In this document: in pieces, positions 4,641-11,466 of the stretch
Numbering within the stretch: position 1 is the stretch's first letter
Layout of the letters: each line of letters starts with the position of its first letter
Source: CAYNFT01 sp964396535
Lineage (GTDB): Bacteria; Chloroflexota; Dehalococcoidia; Dehalococcoidales; UBA2162
DNA: 14,472 nucleotides
Assembly (NCBI GenBank): GCA_964396535.1
Contig: CAYNFT010000052.1
Location: 1 to 14,472, forward strand
Direction of reading: 5' to 3'
Notes under the pieces: generated by a model
Told to the model about the DNA's origin: nothing
What the model saw: only the letters and a program-made list of their open reading frames with translations
Databases searched by the model: none
Translations under genes and position numbers: made by a program

Positions 4641-6455
4641 ATGGCTGGAGGATACATGGGAAAGCTATTGTTCGTGAATCTTTCCACTGGGGAGATAAAA
4701 GAAGAAACACCTGATGAGAGCCTCTATCGAGATTTTATAGGAGGTTATGGCATTGGGGCCAGGATTCTCTATGACCGTATGAAAGCTGGAGTTGATGCCC
4801 TGGGTCCGGAGAATATCTTTGGCTTGATTACCGGTCCACTCACCGGCACTCCGGTGCCTATGGGTACCCGCTACACTTCAGTGGGAAAGTCCCCGCTCAC
4901 TGGCGGTTGGGGAGATGCTAATGCCGGTGGGAATTTTGCTCCTTATCTCAAATTTTCCGGTTGTGATGGGGTATTCTTTACCGGAATATCAGAAAAGCCG
5001 GTTTATCTGTTCATTGATAACGGCAAAGCCGAATTAAGGGATGCAAGTCATCTCTGGGGGAAGGATACCTATGAAACTGAGGATATATTAAAGGCCGAAC
5101 TGGGCAAAGGTACAGAGCTTATCAGTATCGGTCCGTCTGGCGAAAAAGTCTCGCTAATATCCTGCATCATCGGCAATAGAGGTGCAGCAGCAGCGCGCTC
5201 CGGGTTAGGGGCAGTGATGGGCTCTAAAAAGCTTAAAGCCGTAGTTGCTAGAGGGAATCAGGAAGTATCCCTTGCCGATAGCAAGACGGTTAGTAAGTTG
5301 AGGAAAGAGCATATAGACGAGTTAAAGAGACCAGGACCGAATGGTGGAGAGTCATATATGGAGAACTTCCATAAGTATGGCACCTCCCGGATGACAGAGC
5401 GGTCAGCCCTTAGCGGTGATTCACCGGTCAAGAACTGGGGCGGCGTGGGCATCATCGATTTTCCGAATGTCTCCAGTATCAATGGTGATGCTGCGATAGC
5501 TAATATTGAGAGTAGGTCGGGCTGCTGGCACTGTCCCATCGGTTGTGAAGGTAGACTAAAAGCGGGAACAGGTGAATACAAATACCCGGCGGGCACACGC
5601 CGACCAGAATATGAGACCTATTCTTCCTTTGGCTCGATGTGCCTTAACAATAATTTAGAGTCAATAAACATGATAAACCACATCTGTAATAGCTATGGAA
5701 TGGATACTATTTCTGCAGGCAGCACAATTGCCTTCGCTATCGAGTGCTACGAGAATGGCATTATCACCAAGGAAGATACCGATGGTATTGAGCTAACCTG
5801 GGGTAATCACCGGGCTATGGTAGCCATGACCGAGAAGATGGTGAAGCGAGAGGGCTTTGGTGAAGTCCTTGCTGATGGTGTAAAGGCAGCCACCGAGAGA
5901 ATTGGCAGGGGAGCCGAGGAATTTGCGGTACATATCGGCGGTCAAGAGCTTGGAATGCACGATCCAAAGCTCTCTTTCCCTGGAAGGATGGCACGACCCG
6001 CTGCTGCCCGCTATCAGATGGAGGCTACCCCTGGTCGCCACATGCAGAATTGGGGGCCCGGTGGCTTTCAGACTCATATTATTAATACCAGTGGTATCTG
6101 TATGATTGGTGGTTACTCTGGTGCTATTGAACGAATTGCGAAATTTATAGCTGCCGTAACCGGCTGGGAACGCTCACTGGAGGAGATACTGAAGGCTGGA
6201 GAGAGGGTTATGAACATTAGACACGCCTTTAACCTTCGCGAAGGTATAAACCCTCTAGATTGGCGGGTTCACCCTAGAATAATTGGCGACCCCCCGCAGA
6301 AGGAAGGACCGCTTGCTGGCATCACGGTCGACATCAAGATGCAAATATACTGGAACCTCGGGGCACTTGATTGGGATCCTATAACAACGAAACCGAGCAA
6401 GAAAAAGCTGCTGGAACTGGGCCTTGATGATGTAGCCCGGGAGTTCTGGCCCTAG
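4641..6455 (+). CDS. Aldehyde:ferredoxin oxidoreductase family protein (tungsten/molybdopterin)
   Basis: At 604 residues this is the normal length for the family. These cytoplasmic enzymes oxidise aldehydes to carboxylic acids (or run in reverse) using a bis-pterin tungsten centre and one [4Fe-4S] cluster, with ferredoxin as electron carrier. The N-terminal domain starts with the typical GKLLFVNLSTGEIKEE. FGLITGPLTGTPVPMGTRY and GGWGDANAGGNFAPYLK form the pterin-binding region. The cluster ligands are visible as C295-x2-C298-x3-C302 and a distant C487 in SGICM, matching the CxxCxxxC...C layout of characterised AORs. It ends in tandem stops TAG TAG. It is preceded by its own promoter and AAAGGAG ribosome-binding site, and it stands alone: no ferredoxin-like subunit, MoaD-like gene or electron-transfer partner is adjacent. 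Whether it is AOR proper, an aromatic aldehyde enzyme or another subgroup cannot be decided by eye. The downstream CoA-transferase and ThDP-enzyme genes make a role in carboxylate metabolism plausible. Confidence 0.95.
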   Translation: MAGGYMGKLLFVNLSTGEIKEETPDESLYRDFIGGYGIGARILYDRMKAGVDALGPENIFGLITGPLTGTPVPMGTRYTSVGKSPLTGGWGDANAGGNFAPYLKFSGCDGVFFTGISEKPVYLFIDNGKAELRDASHLWGKDTYETEDILKAELGKGTELISIGPSGEKVSLISCIIGNRGAAAARSGLGAVMGSKKLKAVVARGNQEVSLADSKTVSKLRKEHIDELKRPGPNGGESYMENFHKYGTSRMTERSALSGDSPVKNWGGVGIIDFPNVSSINGDAAIANIESRSGCWHCPIGCEGRLKAGTGEYKYPAGTRRPEYETYSSFGSMCLNNNLESINMINHICNSYGMDTISAGSTIAFAIECYENGIITKEDTDGIELTWGNHRAMVAMTEKMVKREGFGEVLADGVKAATERIGRGAEEFAVHIGGQELGMHDPKLSFPGRMARPAAARYQMEATPGRHMQNWGPGGFQTHIINTSGICMIGGYSGAIERIAKFIAAVTGWERSLEEILKAGERVMNIRHAFNLREGINPLDWRVHPRIIGDPPQKEGPLAGITVDIKMQIYWNLGALDWDPITTKPSKKKLLELGLDDVAREFWP

Positions 6456-6546
6456 TAGTACAGGGGTTGCTCTGTCAAGACATGTATGCAACAAAATTGT
6501 AGTCTGTCATGTAGGATAAATCAGCTTGAGGAGTTGGCTGAGGAGC

Positions 6547-6587
6547 AAAAGAAAGGCTGGATATCCAAGTGATAAGAATATCCAGCC
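6547..6587 (-). terminator. Intrinsic terminator of the DUF5679 gene
   Basis: A perfect 10-bp stem, GGCTGGATAT (6555-6564)/ATATCCAGCC (6578-6587), has a 13-nt loop. On the minus strand it is followed by TTTCTTTT (6554-6547). It sits 34 bases after the stop of the minus-strand mini-gene. The stem could also stop AOR transcripts from the other side, although the plus-strand tail is not T-rich. Confidence 0.7.
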
Positions 6588-6620
6588 ATATATAAAGCCT
6601 GACGTTGTTAAAATCAGGGG

Positions 6621-6761
6621 TTAGCTCTTTCCGATTCTGAACATCTTGGTGCCACAGGTCGGGCATATGCCCTGAGTAGCTGGCCTGCCGTTCTTCATCG
6701 TGATTGACTTCGGATCTTTCATTTCCTTTTTGGCTCGGCACTTAACGCAATATGCTTGCAT
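6621..6761 (-). CDS. DUF5679-type small zinc-ribbon protein
   Basis: This is a 46-residue protein: MQAYCVKCRAKKEM, then a basic middle KDPKSITMKNGRPAT, then QGICPTCGTKMFRIGKS. Two CxxC pairs (C5/C8 and C33/C36) should bind one zinc. The sequence pattern is that of the DUF5679 family, whose function is not established. The ribosome-binding site is a near-perfect AAGGAGGTGA a few bases before the ATG. It has its own TTGACA/TATCTT promoter and a T-tailed terminator, so it is a stand-alone transcription unit between AOR and the DUF45 gene. A longer minus-strand frame overlapping it in another register (6475-6741) is spurious. Confidence 0.85.
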   Translation of the reverse strand: MQAYCVKCRAKKEMKDPKSITMKNGRPATQGICPTCGTKMFRIGKS

Positions 6762-6800
6762 GAGGCTCACCTCCTTTCTTTTTGCATTCGGTATGTATGA

Positions 6801-6829
6801 AAGATAAACTGTCTTACCAAAAATGTCAA
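6801..6829 (-). promoter_or_regulatory. Sigma70-type promoter of the DUF5679 gene
   Basis: Minus strand: TTGACA (6829-6824, perfect), 17-nt spacer, TATCTT (6806-6801, four of six), ending 39 bases before the ATG. Confidence 0.65.
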
Positions 6830-6914
6830 GAGCCTATCTGGGTCACGAAAGCCTGTGATGTGTGTTGGTCCCGGAACACTGGGGTGATAAGGCTCATCTT
6901 TGTTGAATCCGCTC

Positions 6915-7673
6915 CTAGGCTGAAGGTCTGACAACAAGCTCAGGCTGAAAGTCCTTGAGCCATCGTCTGTGATTACGCCACCCGGGACAATATCCAGCTA
7001 CTACTTGCCAGAACTTCTCAGTGTGGTTCATCTCCTTCAGGTGGGCAAGTTCATGGATGATAATATAGTCAATCACGGGCTTCGGTGCCATCATGAGCTT
7101 CCAGTTAAAGTTGACGTTAGCTTTGTGCGAGCAACTGCCCCAGCGCGTTTTGGCTCCTCGTATGCTTAGTCGGCCATAGGTAACTCCCATTCTGGCGGAA
7201 AGCTCCTCTGCTCTTTCCCTTATGAACCTCTCAGCCTGCTGGCGATACCACCCCTCCAATACCAGGTTCAAGTTGCTGTTCACCGATTTGAGATTTACCA
7301 GCAGTCTCGTCTGTTCCAGTTTTACGCTGTCGGCCTCTCCGTGGTTCTGCCGTATTACAATCTTCAGGTCTTGGCCGAGGTAGGGAATGGTGTCCCCACT
7401 TTTAATTGCTTTTTCGGTAGAAAGCGGGCTTACATGCCCATATCTTACCAGCTTGTTCAAAATCCATCGTTTCTTTTCTTTTAGAAGGGAAGGGAGTTGA
7501 GTTAGCTTGTAGGATTTGGGAATTACGACGGTAAGGCCCGTCTCCCCTCTTACTTCAAGCCGGATGCGCTTCACTTTGAGACTACGCTTGACAGTGTAGG
7601 ATATGGCTTGACCATCGAGAACAGCTTTGCGCTTTCCCACGACCTCCAACCAGGGACGGCTTTTCTGAATCAT
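6915..7673 (-). CDS. YgjP/DUF45-type metal-dependent hydrolase
   Basis: At 252 residues it belongs to the DUF45 (COG1451, YgjP-like) family, with a SprT/metallopeptidase-like zinc site. The N-terminal half is a beta-rich domain (YTVKRSLKVKRIRLEVRGETG). The C-terminal half holds the family motif TRWGSCS (about 176-182) and the zinc motif H207-E-L-A-H211, with a third histidine at H217 (NHTEKFW). It ends in the typical GWRNHRRWLK. Family members are annotated as predicted metalloproteases, and some as UTP pyrophosphatase; I cannot distinguish these here. The ATG at 7673 has no clear ribosome-binding site (upstream is CTAAACTATAGAT), so the true start may be internal; the GTG near residue 12 is one candidate. 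It follows the CoA-transferase genes on the same strand after 120 bases but looks functionally unrelated. Confidence 0.9.
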   Translation of the reverse strand: MIQKSRPWLEVVGKRKAVLDGQAISYTVKRSLKVKRIRLEVRGETGLTVVIPKSYKLTQLPSLLKEKKRWILNKLVRYGHVSPLSTEKAIKSGDTIPYLGQDLKIVIRQNHGEADSVKLEQTRLLVNLKSVNSNLNLVLEGWYRQQAERFIRERAEELSARMGVTYGRLSIRGAKTRWGSCSHKANVNFNWKLMMAPKPVIDYIIIHELAHLKEMNHTEKFWQVVAGYCPGWRNHRRWLKDFQPELVVRPSA

Positions 7674-7793
7674 ATCTATAGTTTAGCTGTTCACGCTATC
7701 AAGTGTCCAGTTCATCAATGAACTGGCGTACAGGCTTTTTGCCTCTATCTCCTCAGCCATCCCAGGCTTCCCAGACCGCTAAAACCTACCTTT

Positions 7794-8459
7794 CTAAAGC
7801 GCCATCTGTTTCAAGTCGTCAGCAACCTTCAGTTTTGGTTCCGTCAAGGCTTGAATTTCTTCTACCTCCCAGCCAGGCGCCGTTTCTTTAAGCACCAGGC
7901 CATCAGGAGTCACTTCGACGACAGCGATATCAGTTATAATAAGGCTAACACAGTGGGGGGCCGTAAGATTATAGCTACATTTCTTAACAATCTTCGGCTC
8001 GTTGGTTTTCGTGATGTGAGTCATAGCTATAACCAGTTTCGCTGCCCCAAACGCCAAATCCATACCGCCGCCAATATTGCCCGGTTCCCTTCCCGGAATC
8101 ACCCAGTTGGCAAGGTCTCCTTTCTCTGAAACCTGTAAGCCGCCAAGGACACACATGTCAATATGTCTGCCCCTTATCATAGAAAAGGACTCAGCGTGGT
8201 CAAAGAAGCACATACCGAGCTTGGGGGTAGCAAACTGCCCTGAGGCATTTACCAGATTAAAGTCTATCTCCTCTTCAGTAGTGGGGGTAGGGCCATAGCC
8301 GAGGCACCCATTCTCACTGTGGAAGATGATCTCTCTGCCCTCGGGAATAAAATTGGCGGCTAGTGTAGGAATGCCGACTCCCAGGTTAACTATCATCCCG
8401 TCCTGGAACTCTCGAGCTACTCTGAGCGCCACCGTTTGTTCATCTAATCGTTCCTTCAT
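7794..8459 (-). CDS. CoA-transferase, subunit B (3-oxoacid/acetate type)
   Basis: This is the beta subunit of a family I CoA-transferase, which moves CoA between acyl donors and free acids. The chosen start is ATG 8459 (MKERLDEQ): it lies one base after the stop of subunit A and is preceded by GAGGAAGG. A TTG six codons upstream (8477) would overlap subunit A and is less likely. The protein has 221 residues. GMIVNLGVGIPT is the N-terminal glycine-rich loop. FHSENGCLGYG contains the SENG motif with the catalytic glutamate (residue 49), which forms the covalent glutamyl-CoA intermediate. GNIGGGMDLAFGAAKLVIAM and the C-terminal TPDGLVLKETAPG are standard for the subunit. It ends in TAG. It is co-transcribed with subunit A; the acid substrate cannot be read from the sequence. 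Confidence 0.94.
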   Translation of the reverse strand: MKERLDEQTVALRVAREFQDGMIVNLGVGIPTLAANFIPEGREIIFHSENGCLGYGPTPTTEEEIDFNLVNASGQFATPKLGMCFFDHAESFSMIRGRHIDMCVLGGLQVSEKGDLANWVIPGREPGNIGGGMDLAFGAAKLVIAMTHITKTNEPKIVKKCSYNLTAPHCVSLIITDIAVVEVTPDGLVLKETAPGWEVEEIQALTEPKLKVADDLKQMAL

Positions 8460-8460
8460 C

Positions 8461-9213
8461 TTAAATTCCTTCCTCAATGTTTTTTCTGGCTGCCACCCGG
8501 TCTACGTATATACTGGGAGTAGCAATTGCCTCAGGGTCCAGGTCGCCAAGCGGCACTATCATGTCAACCTCGGCTATCGTTACCTCGGCGGCACCAGCCA
8601 TTGCCCCATTAAAGTTTCTAGACGTTCCCTGATAGACTAAATTGCCCCACCTATCAGCTTTGTGAGCTCGTATCAGGGCAAAGTCAGCTTTTAAGGCGTA
8701 TTCAAGGACACACGTTATACCATTAATTACCCTTGTTTCTTTGCCCTGCTCTATAATGGTGCCAGGGCCGGTGGGTGTATAGAAAGCAGGGATTCCAGCC
8801 TTAGCTGCTCTGACTCTTTCAGCAATTGTTCCCTGTGGCACCAGTTCTACCTCTAGCGTTCCCGCCTTGAGTCTATCGTGCAAAGCAGATGTCATACCAA
8901 TTGGAGGTGTACCAGGAAAAGCACAGATGGTTTTTATTACCTGGTCATTCTGTATTAGCAGTCCCGCGTTGTCATAATTAGGAGGGGTTTTTCTGAGGGG
9001 GTTTGGTGGTCCTTGCATCGGAGACTCTTGCCTGCCGCGCCCCGGCGTATTAGCCACAATAGTCAGGTTTTTGGCACCCTGCTTTTCCAACGCCCGGATA
9101 AGGTTGCTGGGGCAGCCATTAGCTGGTCCAAAGCCGCCAATGAGAATAACAGCACCATCAAAAATATCGACGACCGCCTCATCAAAACTGTTGACTATCT
9201 TGTTTATGCTCAC
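8461..9213 (-). CDS. CoA-transferase, subunit A (3-oxoacid/acetate type)
   Basis: This is the 250-residue alpha subunit partner of the downstream B gene. Visible motifs are AVILIGGFGPANGCPSNLI (family: GGFGxxGxPxxLI), then LTIVANTPG, VPQGTIAERVRAAKAGIPAF and YTPTGPGT, all typical of the CoA-binding alpha subunit. The segment around residues 59-83 (RQESPMQGPPNPLRKTPPNY) is richer in Pro and Gln than the acetate or SCOT-type consensus and may mark a different substrate. The start is GTG at 9213, four bases after AGGAGG. An ATG overlapping it reads straight into TGA, so GTG is required. The gene is divergent from the SDR operon across a 346-bp intergenic region. Confidence 0.93.
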   Translation of the reverse strand: MSINKIVNSFDEAVVDIFDGAVILIGGFGPANGCPSNLIRALEKQGAKNLTIVANTPGRGRQESPMQGPPNPLRKTPPNYDNAGLLIQNDQVIKTICAFPGTPPIGMTSALHDRLKAGTLEVELVPQGTIAERVRAAKAGIPAFYTPTGPGTIIEQGKETRVINGITCVLEYALKADFALIRAHKADRWGNLVYQGTSRNFNGAMAGAAEVTIAEVDMIVPLGDLDPEAIATPSIYVDRVAARKNIEEGI

Positions 9214-9559
9214 ATTTCCTCCTTTATCATTTCACCTTGAAAAGAATATAATTTAGACTTAACGGATTACTAAACCTCCTTGACAATATCTCTGCTGCTA
9301 AACCCCGAACTGACCAAGTTCGATTTGTTAAATGGTTCTTGCTTTGTTTGTAAGTAGCATATGTGGCTTGGAAAGTCAAGTGTTGCCATACTGGGTAACA
9401 GAAACTATAATACCAGCAACCGGGTAGTTAATACTAATTTAGAGATAATAATTTGTGGGGGATAAAAAGGAGGCTGTAAACCCCTGGTTTTAAAGCTGAA
9501 AACCGGCGTTTAGAACTAATGGCCAAATATGTTCATAGAAACGAGAGGGAGGCTAATCT
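9214..9559. other. Divergent intergenic region, CoA-transferase / SDR operon
   Basis: These 346 bases contain no gene I can support. They hold the SDR-operon promoter at 9383-9411, a small inverted repeat CGAACT-N5-AGTTCG near 9305-9321 and another, GGTTTT-N7-AAAACC, near 9487-9505. The 5' leader of the SDR operon would be about 140 nt, long enough for regulation, but I recognise no riboswitch. No clear -35/-10 pair was found for the CoA-transferase side beyond an AT-rich TATATT near 9250. Confidence 0.5.
9383..9411 (+). promoter_or_regulatory. Sigma70-type promoter of the SDR/ThDP operon
   Basis: TTGCCA (9383-9388, five of six), exactly 17 nt, then TATAAT (9406-9411, perfect). It faces the SDR operon, 148 bases before the first ATG. 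Confidence 0.65.
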
Positions 9560-10447
9560 ATGGCTAAGGTGCTAGAAGATAAATGTGCCGTAATTACTGG
9601 TGGCGGACGTGGGCAGGGCAGGGAAATCGCTCTGGCGATGGCTCACCAGGGAGTCAACATAGTAGTGAACGACCTTGGGGGAGAGGTTGACGGTACCGGC
9701 TCAGACCGGACCCCGGCGGATGAAGTGGTGGCCCAGATTAAAAAGTCGGGAGGAACAGCAGTTGCCAGCTATGACACCGTGGCAGACTTCGCTGCTGCAG
9801 AGAACATTATTAATACTTGTCTTGAAAATTTTGGCAGGATAGATATCCTGGTTAATTGCGCTGGTATTGGGGGCAGGAGAGGGGGGCAGTTTTGGGAGAC
9901 GAGTAAAGAAGACTGGGATACAGTAATCGCCGTTAACCTTAACGGGACTTTCAACACCTGCCGCCATGCCCTCGCGTTTATGGTAAAGCAAAGAACAGGA
10001 CGGATAATAAACTTTAGTGCCTATACTGCATCAAAAGGAGCCATCGTGAGCTTAACTATAGGAATAGCCCAGCAAATGATGCTTGAAGGCTACGGAATCA
10101 CCTGCAATGCCATCGTCCCTATAGCCGACACCAGGATGAGTCCACGCAGAGGACGTGCAATGTATGAGCGATTGTACCAAGCCGGCTTAATGACCCGACA
10201 GCTCTATGAGGAATCGTGTGACCCACCAGGCCCGGAGCATATTCTTCCTATTGTACTCTATCTGGCAACGGACGAAGCAGCGAACATAAACGGCCAGATA
10301 TTCGGTGCCTCAAGAGGGAGGGTTGCCCTCTATTCGTGGCCAACAGAGAGTAAGGGCCTATACAAGGAAGGCGTGTGGACACTGGATGAGCTGGTGAAGC
10401 GTATCCCTACCACTTTAGCTCAAGGCCTTCAAATGGCGAGAGGTTAG
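9560..10447 (+). CDS. SDR family oxidoreductase (hydroxyacyl-CoA dehydrogenase-like), catalytic loop shortened
   Basis: This is a 295-residue short-chain dehydrogenase. T13-GGGRGQG-20 is the NAD(P) glycine motif, VNDLGGEVDGTG is the extended second-strand region typical of the MFE-2/17beta-HSD4-like hydroxyacyl-CoA dehydrogenases, and NCAG (99-102) stands for NNAG. The catalytic Tyr155 and Lys159 (YTASK) are present. The usual stretch between strand 5 and the Tyr (as in NISS-xx-G-x(6-9)-Y) is almost gone: the protein reads IINFS-AYTASK, so about 12 residues including the normal catalytic Ser position are missing, in frame. The C-terminal extension (GRVALYSWPTESKGLYKEG and WTLDELVKRIPTTL) also matches hydroxyacyl-CoA-type SDRs. 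The ribosome-binding site GGGAGG lies 7 nt before the ATG. First gene of the operon. The enzyme may be inactive, or Ser153 may substitute; the family call is firm, the activity is not. Confidence 0.92.
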   Translation: MAKVLEDKCAVITGGGRGQGREIALAMAHQGVNIVVNDLGGEVDGTGSDRTPADEVVAQIKKSGGTAVASYDTVADFAAAENIINTCLENFGRIDILVNCAGIGGRRGGQFWETSKEDWDTVIAVNLNGTFNTCRHALAFMVKQRTGRIINFSAYTASKGAIVSLTIGIAQQMMLEGYGITCNAIVPIADTRMSPRRGRAMYERLYQAGLMTRQLYEESCDPPGPEHILPIVLYLATDEAANINGQIFGASRGRVALYSWPTESKGLYKEGVWTLDELVKRIPTTLAQGLQMARG

Positions 10448-10527
10448 ATTGGATTCACTTACAAACAAGAGGCCTAGTGTCTTACTAGCACAAAGGAAAT
10501 CGCCAAAAAACACAGAGGTGAAGCTAA

Positions 10528-11382
10528 ATGAAATTAGAAGGCAAAGTAGCAATTGTTACTGGAGGAGGTGCGGGGATTGGTCAAGGAATTACTCTCTGTC
10601 TGGCTGAGGAGGGGGCAGATGTAGTAATTATCGATATCAATAGAGAGACCGCTGAGAAAGCTGCCGATGAGGTTAAGGGCTTAGGTCGCAAATCATTAGC
10701 CATAGTAGCGGATACCACTGATAGTAGACAGGTAGGCCAGGCAATTCGGAAGACTATAGACAACTTTGGCAAGATAGACATACTGGTGAACAACGTGGGG
10801 GGTGAATCCTGGTTTTATCACGAGAGAGAAGGTCAGCCGTATTTAGAGGAAGAGGAATGGGATGATACTGTTGAGCTCAATCTTAAGCCAACGATGCTGA
10901 TGAGCCGGGCAGTGGCACCTCATTTTATAGAACAGAAAAGTGGCAAGATAGTGAATATATCATCAATAGGGGGTAGAGCTTCTTCTGGACGGGGCAGAAC
11001 ATCTTCCGGAAGGGTGGATGCAGAGCTCGCTTTTTCTCCGATGATGAGTTATGGCGTTGCTAAAGCTGGGGTAATACAATTCACCAGGTTGCTGGCTCTA
11101 CAGTTAGCTGAGTATAATGTCAACGTTAATTGCATCTGTCCGGGAGTCCTCTATACCCCGATGTACGAAAGAAGTGTACCCAGACGCATTAAGTCCACTC
11201 CTGAAGCCAGAGGAATGACGCCGAGAGAATATTTCGACAAATATATTGCGCCCCTGGTGCCCCTGAAGAGAGAGCAGACACCTGAAGATATAGGTCGGGC
11301 GGTGGTATTTTTAGTTTCAGAGGATGCCAGGAATATCACCGGTCAGTCATTAAACGTAGATGGCGGTATGGTTCCAGGTTAG
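10528..11382 (+). CDS. SDR family oxidoreductase with insertion in catalytic loop
   Basis: This is a 284-residue classical SDR. TGGGAGIG (11-18) binds the cofactor. D36-I-N after strand 2 favours NAD over NADP. NNVG (88-91), the catalytic Ser146 (NISS), Tyr175 and Lys179 (YGVAK) are all present, as is the C-terminal ITGQSLNVDGG. The distance from Ser146 to Tyr175 is 29 residues against a usual 13. The extra segment contains an imperfect tandem heptad, RASSGRG then RTSSGRV (150-163), followed by an acidic DAEL. A second insertion, ESWFYHEREGQPYLEEEE, follows NNVGG. FabG-like general annotation would be over-specific; it is probably a dehydrogenase for a hydroxy or hydroxyacyl-CoA substrate. 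Second gene of the operon, 80 bases after the first SDR, with GAGGTG before the ATG. Confidence 0.93.
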   Translation: MKLEGKVAIVTGGGAGIGQGITLCLAEEGADVVIIDINRETAEKAADEVKGLGRKSLAIVADTTDSRQVGQAIRKTIDNFGKIDILVNNVGGESWFYHEREGQPYLEEEEWDDTVELNLKPTMLMSRAVAPHFIEQKSGKIVNISSIGGRASSGRGRTSSGRVDAELAFSPMMSYGVAKAGVIQFTRLLALQLAEYNVNVNCICPGVLYTPMYERSVPRRIKSTPEARGMTPREYFDKYIAPLVPLKREQTPEDIGRAVVFLVSEDARNITGQSLNVDGGMVPG

Positions 11383-11466
11383 GAGAAATCTAAAGTTAAG
11401 CCTGAAATAAAAAGAGAGTACATTAAAATCAGGAAATTATAAAGCATTAACAAAGAGGTGAAACCT

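Noticed and set aside
7699..7755. Minus-strand GDRGKKPVRQFIDELDT resembling the start of a RelE/HigB (Gp49-like) toxin
   Set aside because: Only 17 codons between two stops, with no start codon and no antitoxin gene nearby. It may be a relic, but the evidence is too thin to call. The 8-bp hairpin inside it (7707-7726) lacks a T tract and is not a terminator.
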